64,000 nucleotides of DNA from contig NADL03000598.1 in NCBI GenBank assembly GCA_002205965.3, positions 280,863-344,862 on the forward strand, written 5' to 3'. This stretch comes from Kappaphycus alvarezii. Its lineage: Eukaryota > Rhodophyta > Florideophyceae > Gigartinales > Solieriaceae. Under the pieces are notes generated by a model. It was not told where the DNA came from and did no database searches. It saw only the letters and a program-made list of their open reading frames with translations. The position numbers and the translations under genes are program-made. How positions within the stretch are numbered: the first letter of the stretch is position 1; each line of letters starts with the position of its first letter. Shown here piece by piece: positions 36,521 to 48,792 of the stretch.

Positions 36521-36838
36521 TCATTCGACAATGAGGCTTGGTGAGTATATCTGTGGGCATCTCAGTAGACGGTACGTAAACCAGTGAAACAATATCCCAA
36601 TATCCCGTGTCATTGCATCTCGGAAAAATTGATATGATATACAAATGTGCTTATTTTGCCTGTTTACTCCTTCATTACCCGAAAAAGATGTTGTACCTGC
36701 ATTATCACATCCGATTGTAGCTGGGCTGTCTTTGAATTTTCCGAATGCGTATGAAATAAGGCATCGGAGGGGCTTTCTATGACTACTGAAATTCTGAAAC
36801 ATTGAAAAAGTGAAACAGATGATCAAACCCCTTTTCAT
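36521..36838 (-). mobile_element. Copia RNase H fragment
   Basis: A minus-strand frame with PATIGCDNAGTTSFSGNEGV followed by NRQNKHICISYQFFRDAM. This matches the end of copia RNase H, where an Asp-Asn pair precedes a (K)HI.I.YHF.RD block. It is isolated from other parts of the element and diverged. It may belong to either of the nearby older copia families. Confidence 0.7.
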
Positions 36839-37129
36839 TGTTTCACTACAAAAAATCCTTTCTATAGCTATTTAGAATAAAATGAAAAATGAAAGAGCGG
36901 AACACGATGGAATAAAGGGATGAATTTAATCGCAAAGGGATAATCTCCCTGCTTTCGAAAATTGGGTGTGTGAGGCGGCAACTGAATCGAAGAGATGGGG
37001 TAGAACTGGGTTGCTGTGAAGTGTAGCCAGTGCAAAATATAGTTGGTATGGAGGGTGTTAGATGGTGAAGCAGAGTAATGGGAGAGGAAAACCTATGGTC
37101 TTGCTGGGAGCGACGCTAGAGGCTAGCGA
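36839..37129. other. Unassigned segment
   Basis: I see nothing recognisable. The last 100 bases may hold a degenerate further copy of the 120-bp repeat. Confidence 0.5.
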
Positions 37130-37425
37130 ATGGTGTGGAAGAACTGTATGTGCGTGGTGTTTGGTAAGTGTGAAGGGTAGCGGGTGGGGAACCTGAGGAA
37201 TGGTTGGTATCTGCAGATAAAGGTATGGGGAGCAACGGCGACTGCGGAAGCTGTGCGGGAGAACTGGGTTTGTGTGTCGTATGGTGAGTGAGAAGGGTAG
37301 TGATTGAGGAAGCAGAGGAGTGGTAGTTATCCGCGGATGCGGTTATGGGGAGCGATGGTTGATGCAGGAGCTGGGTGGGAGAACTGGGTATGTGTGACGT
37401 ATGGTGAGTGGAAAGGATTGCGTGT
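37130..37425 (-). repeat. 120-bp minisatellite, about 2.5 copies, open frame throughout
   Basis: GAACTG recurs at 37141, 37261 and 37381, exactly 120 bases apart, with GTATGGTGAGTG-type sequence following each. A minus-strand frame of 136 codons (37116-37526) runs through it and encodes 40-residue Pro/Ser/Thr/His-rich repeats (THHTSHIPSSPTQLLHQPSL and THHTTHKPSSPAQLPQSPLL). The copies differ at many positions yet keep the same length, a multiple of three. Whether it is translated is unknown. Confidence 0.85.
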
Positions 37426-37704
37426 GTGAAGGAAGGAAGGGGACCACAGTGTGCCCGTTGATAGAGAGCGACCAAAAAGTGGGTACGAGAAATCAAGTTG
37501 GAATGTTGAAAGTTGTCTCCTTTCAAAGTGTGACCGGGAAATCCCAGATTTTCCGGTCAGGGCTTGAAATGCTAAAACAAACATCGCCAGCTGGGCGTCA
37601 CTGATTGGCTTTTCATTTTAAAATTTTCAATGTTTCACGTTTCAAAAAGTTATAGAACGCCCCTGAGCCAAGCTGCCTCTTTGCTGGCCTCACATAGGGC
37701 AATA
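37426..37704. other. Left flank of the copia array
   Basis: Unassigned DNA leading to the first LTR; the last bases before it are GGGCAATA. If unit 1 inserted normally, CAATA would be its target duplication, but the far end is outside the window. Confidence 0.4.
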
Positions 37705-39010
37705 TGTTGAAAAAGGGATAGAATGCATGCGATCCCGTGGTTTTTAGTTGTGACCTGGACACGGGTAGACTTGGAGCATGAAAATCTGGGGTTGCGCCCT
37801 AATTCTGAGTGCACACCAATAAAACGTGTAAACTGGGCCTAATTGAAAGCTTCCTCGGACGAAAGCGCTTTTTCGGGCAGCTCAAAATCACTGCGCATTC
37901 TGCCATTTTTCAAATCACTTGGTATTCTGCCCTCTGATTGGCCGCGAGATACGCCTACACGTAACTCATATCGCTCCAAGTAGCGATATTTGAGCTGTCA
38001 ATTGTGGAGCATTCTGACGCTTGGCATGTTATGGTTGGTTGATGGTTTGTCTCTCTTCTAGGCTCAAAATACTGTACCCAATGTATCATACGTGTACATT
38101 CTCCTACGTGTCATACGTTTACAGTCTCCTATGTGTCATACATTTACAGTTTCATACGTGTCGTACGTGTACAAGTAAACAGTGGTTTCTATTTTTATCC
38201 TATAGTCGCTTGGACTAGCTGCATACAGCGTACACTATACTCACTATACTGGCTGCATAGAAGTCACCCTTACACAAATATGAAGCCATAGTATGCTTAT
38301 GCGGCTGGGTTTCTTTTACAGCATTGCACATATGGTACGTGAGACTTAATTCACGTTGAACAGCCTACATGAGAGTTACGTACTTTTACGTAACAACGTG
38401 AGACAAGCCCGCCAACATTTTTCTCTACTCTTTGATATCTTGATATCTTAAGTTCCCGCCTTTGGGTTCTGTTATAGGCCGAGAGATTACAGATTCGTTG
38501 GCGGGGCACGTAAGGCATAATCCACGCGTGGATTATTTTAGTGTACGTTTACGTAACAGAATATGCATGGCTAACATGCACGTGACGTTTCTTACGTTTT
38601 TAATATTGTTAATTATGAATTTACAGCGCATAAAAATCAGGAATTTTGAGGCATCTCGGCTTGGTTAGGCTATAGAATCGACAAAGATTATACTGCAAAT
38701 GTAGATTTTGCTACTTTCAATTTGCTTTCACAAAGCCGGAATGAGTACCGGCAAACAGTATATAAAGCCCATCCAACTAAAATAGAGGTACGGACTAGCT
38801 TTTGATTTCAACACCAACCTCACCTTTGCCGTCCTATCTCCTTTCTGTTTCCCTTCCCCATCTACGCTCCTTTCCTACTTCCCTTTTAATTCTCATTCCT
38901 CATCCTTCATTATTCCCTGTTCCTTTCATCACCTTCTCCATCTACACTCTTTCCATACTTTTCTTTCATTCTCTCTCCTCATCCCTCCTAGTCCCCTGAT
39001 CATTTCATCA
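37705..39010 (+). repeat. Array LTR1 (oldest)
   Basis: About 1306 bp, TGTTGAAAAAGG...TTTCATCA, followed by the primer-binding site. It is clearly more diverged than LTR2 to LTR6. It carries about five degenerate TACGTGTAC-type repeats (38088-38172) and a TATATAAAG box at 38759-38767. Confidence 0.9.
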
Positions 39011-39037
39011 GGTTATGGGCCCAGCCCACGCTACCGC
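39011..39037 (+). other. Primer-binding site, unit 1
   Basis: GGTTATGGGCCCAGC directly after the LTR, followed by CCACGCTACCGC. It is complementary to the anticodon arm and D-arm side of initiator-Met tRNA. Confidence 0.8.
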
Positions 39038-41029
39038 GTGCTTGACCGTCCCTCAACCGTTGAAGTTGACGTTGAAGTAATTATTGCTTCATTTTGTTGT
39101 TGGTGCTGTTGATGTTGTCACTTTTCGCTTCGTGGTGATTATTGTTGGGTTCTTATCTTTGTTGGGACCTATTTGGTGTTTGTCAAGCACTCTGTGTGTG
39201 GATTCTGAGTGCTTCTGGGGGTGTAGTTCGTTGCTGAATCGAAAGAGTTGTTGTTAGGGCCATTTGTTTGTTGGAATCAGTTCTGCGGTTTTCAAGCACG
39301 CTGTCTGTGGATTCTAAGTGTTTTTGTGGTTCTCATTTTGCGTTGATTCAGAGCAATCGTTGTTTGTGTTCTATTGCTGTTCAGACCTATATTTTCGTTG
39401 TTAAGAACTTTGTGTGAGGATCCTGAGTGCTTTGTGGTGTCATTGCTCTGGTCGCTGTTGTTTGCTGGCTCAGTTTACTCTCTCCTTTCTGGTGCTTTTG
39501 GTTATTCTGTAATTGATCAGCTCAATTTCATTGTTTGGAAATAGTGGTCTAGTTTTTTGCGGAAGAATCTAGGCCTGGTTGTTGATACCACTTGCACTCT
39601 TGGAAAGGCTTCATGGCAACGGAAAAGAAGAAGACAGAGTGACGGGGGTCCGTCCAAGTGCATCCCATTCCTTTGCCGAATCGTGGTCTTGGCAAGCGGC
39701 TTCGTAATACTCTTACTGGCCATACTATTTGAGAGCAATGCATTTGTGTAACGCGAGTTGGACGAGCCTTACCATTAAAACCCACGTGACTGATAACACG
39801 AGTAATCAGAGGTCGTAAGACTGGGCACAATTCCCGATGGGAATCACGGTGTATCAGCCCAGTCGGTCCGCTGCAGTGCCCCTTTTGCTCGCCGGCTGTA
39901 CGGAGACGCTCCTCGCTTGAACTACCGATGCGTACGCGAAACGCCATTGCCCGCAGTCGGAGAGGGAAAGCATATCTTCTAATTACTTTCTCTGGTAGCG
40001 TATTGGGTACAAGTACTCTGAACTTGAGCTTTGGTACCTGCTTGCTATCCTTCTGCTGAGGTATAGATACGTGCTGTGCACGGAAGGACGAGGCTCATTG
40101 GTGACCTTGAAAGCTTGCAAATGAGTACGGCAGAAGTCAAGCAACACAGTCTGGAAGGAAACGCGCCTTAGTCAGTACGGAAAGGCTGTGATTGTGGTAA
40201 GACGCCCTTTGCTGCGGGGACCTTTCGGGGTAGTGGCTGAGAATTCCTGGCCATATACAGGTTAAAGGTTGCTGTGCTTACTCGTGGCACATGGATTGCG
40301 CTCAAAGTTGAAAGAAGAGCATTGACCAATATACAGGGAGGCCCTACAAGGCACAAAAACAGAGGTGGTTAGAGGTAAAGTGGAGGAAAACTAAAGAGGT
40401 AAAGAGTTGCAAATTGACCACCACGTGTCTTTTAGAAAACGCTGCAAACGTCTTATGGGAAAGGCTTGCCGTGACAAGCGACTATCTGTTGCCGGCTTGG
40501 GATAACCGAACGGAGTACTTTGCATACTCACTGCATAAGTGGTAATGAAGGTTTCATATACAAAGGGACTTGGATTAAATCGTAGACATGGGCGATCGCT
40601 GAGGCGGAGTTCGGATTTAAAAGCTCACCAACAATAAATTCCATGTTTGGAAGCAGAAGGTGCAGCTTCTTCTCGCACTCCGGGAGCTTGATGACTACAT
40701 TGTGGATGATTCGCCTGAGGAATCGGATGAAGGGGCTTTCAAAGCAAGGACTAGGGCCGACTGCAAAGCACAGGCGCTCATAGGGCTGTCCCTTTCCGAT
40801 GAGCACCTTGAGCATGTGCGCACTACGACAACTGCAAAAGAGAGGTGTACTATTATTCTCAACAAGTTTGAGAGGCACACACTTCTAAATAAACCTGCGG
40901 CTTGGCGGCGATTTTACACGGCGGCTATGAATGGTAACGAGATATTTTTGCAGTATTCTGACCGCGTGACACATTTGGAAGCGACCTTAAATCCATGGAT
41001 GTGACTATCGATGATAAAGAGATAGGAAT
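39011..41029 (+). mobile_element. Array unit 1 internal region: leader and part of gag
   Basis: The leader with its three long direct repeats (39183, about 39292, about 39399) is followed by gag (about 40600-41029; LDDYIVDDSPEESDEGAF, then EHLEHVRTTTTAKERC). Gag runs straight into LTR2, with no polymerase region and no polypurine tract at the junction. The sequence is more diverged than in the other units. The simplest reading is an older copy interrupted by the younger block. Confidence 0.85.
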
Positions 41030-42236
41030 TGTTGAAAAAGTGATAGAATGGATGCGATCCCATGGGTTTTAGTTGCCACCTGGACACGTGTACACCTGTA
41101 GCATGAAAATGCGAGTTGCACCCTTCTTCGGTGTGCACACCTATGAGACGTGTAAAATGGGCCAAACCGAAAGTTGCCTGGGACGAAAGCCCATTTTCGG
41201 CCAACTCAAACTCACGGCGCATTTTGCCATTTTTGAAACCACTTGGTATTCTGCCCTCTGATTGGCTGCTAGATACGCCTCCATACCGCTCATATCGCTA
41301 CAAGTGGCGATAGCTGAGCTGATCATTGTGGAGCATTCTGACACTTGGCATGTTATGGTTGGTTGATGGTTTGTCTCTATTCTAGGCTCAAAAATACTGT
41401 ACTCAGTGTGGCATACGTGTACTGTCTCCTCTCTGTCGTACGTGTACATTATTATAGGTGTCGTACGTGTACAAGTAAACAGTGGTTTCTATATTTATCC
41501 TATAGTTGCCTGGACTGGCTGCATACGGCTTACACTATACTCATTATACTGGCTGCGTACAAATCACTCTTGCACAAGTATGCAGCCAAAGTATGTTGAT
41601 GCAGCCACGTTGCTTCTACAGTATTGCACGTATGGCACGTAAGGCTTAATTCACGTTGAATGGCCTGCATGAGATTTACGTACTGTTACGTAGCAAAGTG
41701 AGACAAGCCCGCCGAAATTGTTTTCTACTCTCGTGATATATTAAGTTCCCGCCTTTGGGTTTTGTTACAGGGCGAGAGATTACAGTTGCATAGGCGGGGT
41801 ACGTCAGGCATAATTCACGGGTTGACTGTTTTATTATATGTTTACGTAACAGAACGTGCATGGCTAGCATGAACGTAATGTTACACACGTTTTGAATATT
41901 GGTAATTATGAATTTCCCGCGCATGCAAATGAGGGATTCTGAGGCATCTTGGCTTGGGTAGGCTATAGGATCAACAAAGATAGTACTGCAAATGTAGATG
42001 TTGTTACTTTCATTTTGCTTTCACAAAGCCGAAGTGAGTACCGGCAAACAGTATATAGTTGTAGCCTAATAGCTCATCCAAGTAAAGAAGAGGTACGGAC
42101 TTGCCTTTGATTTCAACACCAACCTCACCCTTGCCGTTCTATCTCCTTTCTGTTTCCTTTCTCCACCCGCACTCCTTCCCTACATTCCTTTTCATTCTCT
42201 CTCTTCATCCGTCACCATCCCCTGTTTATTTTTTCA
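41030..42236 (+). repeat. Array LTR2
   Basis: 1207 bp, TGTTGAAAAAGTG...TTTTTTCA. It has three TACGTGTAC repeats (about 41414-41473) and a TATATAG box at 42052-42058. Confidence 0.93.
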
Positions 42237-42263
42237 GGTTATGGCCCCAGCCCACGCTACCGC
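42237..42263 (+). other. Primer-binding site, unit 2
   Basis: GGTTATGGCCCCAGC follows the LTR; one base differs from the other units. Confidence 0.75.
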
Positions 42264-45200
42264 TCTTTCCGCTTGATCCGTCCCTCAACCGTTGACATTG
42301 ACGTTGAGGTAATTGCTTTCTCTGTGTTGTTGGTGCTGTTGGTGTTGTCACTTGTTGCTCTTGGTTATTTTTGTTGGGTTCTTGTCGTTGTTGGGACCCG
42401 TTTGGTGATTGTCAAGCACTCTGTGTGTGGATCCTGAGTGTTTTTGTGGTTATCATTGTGTGTTGTTGGAATCTTTTGTTTGTGAGAACCAATTGTAAGG
42501 CTGTCAAGCACTCTGTGTGTGGATTCTGAGTGTTTTTGTGGTTATTATTGTGTGTTTGACTAGAGCATTCATTGCTTGTGCTCTACTGCTGTTGAGACCT
42601 ATTTTGTGTTGTCAAGCACTCTCTGTGAGGATCCTGAGTCCTTTATGGTGTCATTGCTCTGGTCATTGTTTGTTGGTTTGGTTTTCTGTCTCCTTTGTGG
42701 TGGTCGTGGTCATTCGACAATTCAAGAGCTCGAGTTTATTGTTTGGAAGTATTGGCCTTGTTGTTTGAGGAGGAATCTAGGCCTGGTTGTTACCCCTTGC
42801 ACTCTTGGAAAGCCTTCACGGCAACGGAAAAGAAGAAGACAGAGTGCCGGGGGTCCGCCCAAGTTTGTCCGATTCTCTTGCCGAATCGTGGTCTTGGCAA
42901 TCTGTTTTGTGATCCTCTCACCGGCTGTCTCTTTTGAGAACAGTGCCTTTGTGTAACGCGAGTTGGACGGACCGTACCATACAAACCCACGCGGTTGATA
43001 ACGCGAGTTATCAGAAGTCGTAAGACTGAACCCGATTCCCGGTGGGAATCACGGTGTACCAGCCGAGTCGGTCCGTTTGCAGTGGCCCTTTTGCGCGCCG
43101 GCGGGACAGAGACGCTCCTCGCTTGAACGATCGATACGTACGCGAAACACCATCGCCCGTGGTCGGAGAGGGAACGACTGTCTTCTAATTCCTTAATCTG
43201 CACTTGTATTTTGGTACCTGCTGGCTATACTTCGTTGAGGTATAGATACGTGCTGTGCACGGAAGGACGAGGCTCATTGGTGACCATGATGCTTTCACAC
43301 GATTACGACGGAAGTCAAGCATACCGCCCGAAGGAATCGCGCCTGAGTAGTACGGAAAGACTGTGATTGTGGTAAGACGCCCTTTGCTGCGGGGGACTTT
43401 CGGGTAGTGGCTGAAAATTCCTGGCCGTCTACAGGTAAAAGTTGCTGTGCTTACCGTGGCACACGGATCGCGCTCAAGTTGAAAGACCAGCACTGGCCGA
43501 TATACAAGGGTAGCGCCCTAAGGCACAAATAAAGAGGCGGTAAGAGGTAAAGAGGAGGAAAACTAAAGAGGTAAAGAGTTGGAAATTAAAACACCACGTG
43601 TCTTGAGTAAACGCTGCAAACTTCTTATAGGGAAAGGCTTGCCGTGACAAGCGACTATCGGTCGCCGGCTTGGGATACCTGAACAGAGGACTTTGCATAC
43701 CACTGCATACGTGGTAATAGAGGTTCCAGATACAAAGGGTCTTGGATAAGAACGTAGTAATGGACGATCGCGAGGCGGAGTTCGAATTGAAAAGCTCAAC
43801 AACAATTTTCCATGTTTGGAAGGCAGAAGTGCAGCTTCTTCTCGCCCTCCGGAGATTGATGACTACATTGTGGATGACCCGCCTGAAGAATCCGATGACG
43901 GGGCTTTCAAATCATGGACTCGGGCCGACCGTAAAGCACGGGCGCTCATCGGGTGTCCCTTCTGATGAGCACCTTGAGCATGTGCGCGCTGCGGCAAACT
44001 GCAAGAGATGTGGACTATTATTCTCACACGTTTGAAAAGGCAACACTCCTCAATTAGCTTGCGGCTCGACGCCGCTTTTACACCGCGGCTATGGACGGTA
44101 ACGAGAGAGTTTTGCAGTATGTTAACCGTGTGACGCAGCTAGCAGCGACCTGAAATCCATGGATGTGACTATTGATGACAAAGAGATAGCCATGGCTGTG
44201 CTAATGGATTGCCACCTCGGTTCGGACAATCTCATCGTTGCCTTGGATGCGCTCGGAAATGAGGACAGGGTGTTTACTTTGGAATTTGTGAAGAGCCGGT
44301 TGTTGCAGGAAGAGGAGCGTGCTCAAATGAGAGAGTCAAAAGGTACAAAATCCAATGCGGCGCTCATATCCAGTGCCCGTCCGAATGACTACGGAGGTAA
44401 TGCTAGACAGCTGCACTGTACGAACTGCGGTCATTCCGGTCATACGGCTGACAGATGCTGGGGCAAAGATGTGAACGGTAAGCGCCCGGAAGCTCCGAGG
44501 GGCTATCGTCACCTGGGTCTCGTAGTGGCAGAGCATCTAATAGTCATCGAAACGAAAAGAATCGCCCGAGAAAAGATCAGCAGTTCGTAGGTGCAAATGT
44601 ATTTGATTCGACTTATTCCCATCCTCAGCTGATAGTGAGGACAGCATAGATGAGAGTGAAATCGTTTGCCTAATGTCACGAATTAAACAGGCCGGAATTT
44701 CGGCCGGAACTTCCTCCTGGTACGCAGATTCGGCATGTACTTCCCATATGACATACGATAGGAGTGTTTTCACGAGTTATACCGAATTCTCTGCAGCTTC
44801 AGTCGAAATGGGAACTAAAGCCCGGGCTAGGATTGCTGGCGAGGTGACGTGGAGCTGACCCTACTAGTGGATGGTTGTCGAAAGCGGTGCATTCTGCGAG
44901 ATGTTGTCCACGTTCCTACTTTCGAATACTCTCTCATTTCTGTAGGCAAAGCGGACATAGAAGGGATCAAAACTGTATTTGAGAACAAATCTATGCAGAT
45001 GACAAAGAATGGGAAAGTTGTGGCAACTGGAAAAATGCTGTGCGATAGCCTTCTTTATGCCATCGACATAGTCCAAGATACAATGAATACCTTGTACTCT
45101 GCGAAAGTCACCACACTCTCAACATGGCACGAGAGAATGGCTCATGTAAGCAAAGAGGGCATTGCATCCATGGTACGGAACAATGTTGTAGACGGGTACA

Positions 45201-47559
45201 GATAAGTGGCTCGAGTGCATCTGAAGTATGCACATCATGCGTTCATGGAAAGGCTCATCGTTCTGCAGTGCCGAAGAAACGTACGATGGTAGAGCTGAAG
45301 CAATATTAGATCTTGTTCACAGTGACGTTTGCGGGACCTATGGAGGTTTCGTCAGTTGGAGGAGCACGGTACTTTGTGACTTTCAAGGTCGGTCACTCCT
45401 CCTGGGTTACCGTCTACATGATGCAGCGAAATCAGAGGTCTTTTGATAATATAAACTGTTCCAAGCTCGTAGCGAAGCCCATACTGGCGCCGATTGGTAT
45501 TTTCGTTTCATATCGAGGTGGAGAATGTATGTCCACTGCATTCAAGGACTATCTGTAGAAAGAGTTAACCACTGAGCCACATGCGCTGGCTCTCTTGTGC
45601 CACTGAGCGCATCACAACATGATGAGGATTTTGTAGGGGTTGGCGTTGGACAGGATGATCAAGTTCAGCGTCCTACACTGGACACAGCCGAGATGGCTAC
45701 AGCTTCGAGACAAGATATTCAGGGACAAAGCGATGACCAGGCTAATGCTGGAAACGACCCGACGGTCGCCGAAAACGTTGGTAGATAACGAAATCCCTGA
45801 GCCCCTGATGTGAATGTAGCTCCACGGAGATCTGAAAGGATTCGAAGGGCCCCAAATGCTTGGTGGAGGTCCAATATATCCTTGACACCTAATGACACGG
45901 CTCTCGTCACAAATGTTGTCAACATCTCGTACCGACACGCGGCGACAGGCCCGGACGCAGACTTTTGGAAGTCTGCCATCGAGTCCGAGCGAGACTCGAT
46001 CATTCGGAACAAAACATGGAAGTTAGTCCCACGTTTGGAGGCCTCAAATATTCTGACTCCAAAATGGGTGTTTGCAATAAAAGATGCCCAGGACTCCAAC
46101 GGTGGCTTTTCTCGAAAATCGAAGGCGCGTCTTGTCGCTCGTGGATTCCAACAGGTCAAAGGGGTAGATTATAATGAGACATACGCCCCTGTCGTGAAGC
46201 TCACGTCAATTCGGGTGCTTTTGGCACTTGTTGCGCATCAGGATCTGGAGCTGCATCAAATGGACGTAAGACGGCATTTCTGAACGGTGATGTGGAAGAG
46301 GACGTGTACATGGAGCAGCCTGATGGGTTTAAAGACACCTCGAAACCGAATCATGTCTGCAAGTTTCTGAAGGCCTTGTATGGTTTGAAACAGGCACATA
46401 GGCGGTGGCACCAGAAAATCGATGATTTTCTTGTTGATGGGCTCAAGTTCAAAAGTAGCACTAATGATCCCTGTTTATGTAAAATTTGACCCAACCTCCG
46501 ACTCAATCATGATTATCCTCCTGTATGTTGATGACTTGCTGCTTGCAGGAAACAACGTGGAGGCATTGCATGGATGAAGGGGGAGCTGAACCGCCGTTTT
46601 GAAATGAAAGATTTGGGAGAGGCGAAAATGGTTGTTGGCCTTGAAATTTCTCGCCGGAGATCCGAACGCTCCTTGTGTTTATCCCAGCCACGGTTTGTAG
46701 ACAGCGTTCTAGAGCGATTTGGAATGCAGAATTGTAGACCTGTTCCAACTCCTATGAATATTAACACTGACGAGTTGAACGTGGATCGGTCGGGATATAC
46801 GGGTAATGATGCTCGGACAGATGCTCCATACAGGAGCGCTATTGGAGCTCTCATGTATTTGTCTGTTGGAACACGACCTGATATATCTTATGCGGTGGCA
46901 AACTTGCACGTTTTTGCGAGGAACCAAGAGAGAAGCATTGGTTAGCAGTAAAAAGAGTGTTAAGGTATCTTGCTGGGACCAAAGATTTAGGTCTTGTGTT
47001 CCAAGGGAATGCTGAGCTGGGCTTGTCTGCATATTGTGACTCGGATTGGGCCGGAGATGTGTCCGATCGCAAATCGACGAGTGGTTTCGTGTTTCGTATG
47101 GCTGGAAGTGGGGTAAGTTGGTGCTCGCGAAAGCAAACGGTTGTCGCAGCTTCGTCATGTGAGGCCGAATACATTTCGTTAACTGCAGCAAGTAAAGAGG
47201 CAATATGGCTGAGACGTGTCGTTCGGATATCCTTGAAACCTGGACATCGCTGGGCGTGAAAGCACTTGGAATTGATCATGCTACTACAATATACAGCGAT
47301 AACCAGGGGGCTATGGAGCTCGCTCGAAACGAAAGCACCAACAGACGCAACAAGCACATTGATATTGCATACCACTTTGTAAGAGATGCAGTTGTGCGTA
47401 AAGAGGTGGATTTGGTGTACGTGCCAACAAGTGAAAATGTTGCTGACGCCTTGACGAAACCACTAGGGCGAGTTCAGATGACAAAACTTGTTAGAATGAT
47501 TGTAATGGGTAGGAAGGGGAGCATAAATTAATCTAAAAAAACAATGTGATCGAGGGGAG
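42237..47559 (+). mobile_element. Array unit 2 internal region: gag-pol, broken
   Basis: Parts: long leader (42237 to about 43750), gag (about 43760-44600) with zinc knuckle CTNCGHSGHTADRCWGKD, protease region (WYADSACTSHMTYDRS near 44720), pre-integrase and integrase region (about 44850-45560; LVHSDV near 45315), linker (about 45600-45800), reverse transcriptase (GVDYNETYAPVVKLTS near 46160; ILLYVDDLLLAGN near 46515) and RNase H (SAYCDSDWAGDVSDRKSTSG near 47030; CEAEYISLTAASKEAIW near 47160). A purine tract CGAGGGGAG ends it at 47559. The internally shortened coding region carries numerous breaks. It is nearly identical to unit 3. Confidence 0.9.
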
Positions 47560-48765
47560 TGTTGAAAAAGTGATAGAATGCATGCGATCCCATGGTTTTT
47601 AGTTGCCACCTGGACACGTGTACACTTGTAGCATGAAAATGCGAGTTGCACCCTTCTTCTGTGTGCACACCTATGACACGTGTAAAATGGGCCAAACCGA
47701 AAGTTGCCTGGGACGAAAGCCCATTTTCGGGCAACTCAAAATCACGGCGCATTTTGCCATTTTTCAAAGCACTTGGTATTCTGCCCTCTGATTGGCTGCT
47801 AGATACGCCTCCATACCACTCACATCGCTACAAGTGGCGATATCTGAGCTGATCATTGTGGAGCATTCTGACACTTGGCATGTTATGGTTGGTTGATGGT
47901 TTGTCTCTCTTCTAGGCTCAAAATACTGTACCAGTGTGGCATACGTGTACTGTCTCCTCTCTGTCGTACGTGTACATTATTATAGGTGTCGTACGTGTAC
48001 AAGTAAACAGTGGTTTCTATATTTATCCTATAGTTGCCTGGACTGGCTGCATACGGCTTACACTATACTCATTATACTGGCTGCGTACAAATCACTCTTG
48101 CACAAGTATGCAGCCAAAGTATGTTGATGCAGCCACGTTGCTTCTACAGTATTGCACGTATGGCACGTAAGGCTTAATTCACGTTGAATGGCCTGCATGA
48201 GATTTACGTACTGTTACGTAGCAAAGTGAGACAAGCCCGCCGAAAATTGTTTTCTACTCTCATGATATATTGAGTTCCCGCCTTTGGGTTTTGTTACAGG
48301 GCGAGAGATTACAGTTGCATAGGCGGGGTACGTAAGGCATAATTCACGGGTTGACTGTTTATTATATGTTTACGTAACAGAACGTGCATGGCTAGCATGA
48401 ACGTAATGTTACTCACGTTTTGAATATTGGTAATTATGAATTTCCCGCGCATGCAAATGAGGGATTCTGAGGCATCTTGGCTTGGGTAGGCTATAGGATC
48501 AACAAAGATAGTACTGCAAATGTAGATTTTGCTACTTTCATTTTGCTTTCACAAAGCCGAAGTGAGTACCGGCAAACAGTATATAGTTGTAGTCTAATAG
48601 CTCATCCAAGTAAAGAAGAGGTACGGACTTGCCTTTGATTTCAACACCAACCTCACCCTTGCCGTTCTATCTCCTTTCTGTTTCCTTTCTCCACCTGCAC
48701 TCCTTCCCTACATTCCTTTTCATTCTCTCTCCTCATCCCTCACCATCCCCTGTTTTTTTCTATCA
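47560..48765 (+). repeat. Array LTR3
   Basis: 1206 bp, TG...CTATCA. Upstream of the TATA box at 48580-48586 there are 16 ACGT tetramers. Three TACGTGTAC repeats lie at 47942-48001. A diverged 20-bp direct repeat (ACGTAAGGCNTAATTCACG) lies at 48164-48183 and 48329-48348. Confidence 0.93.
48579..48587 (+). promoter_or_regulatory. TATA box of LTR3
   Basis: GTATATAGT, about 180 bases before the LTR end, followed by a pyrimidine-rich stretch. The same box occurs in the other LTRs at 38759, 42052, 55170, 59472 and 63366. Transcription would start some 25-35 bases downstream, defining the U3/R boundary. Confidence 0.7.
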
Positions 48766-48792
48766 GGTTATGGGCCCAGCCCACGCTACCGC
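48766..48792 (+). other. Primer-binding site, unit 3
   Basis: GGTTATGGGCCCAGC directly after the CA end of the LTR. Confidence 0.8.
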
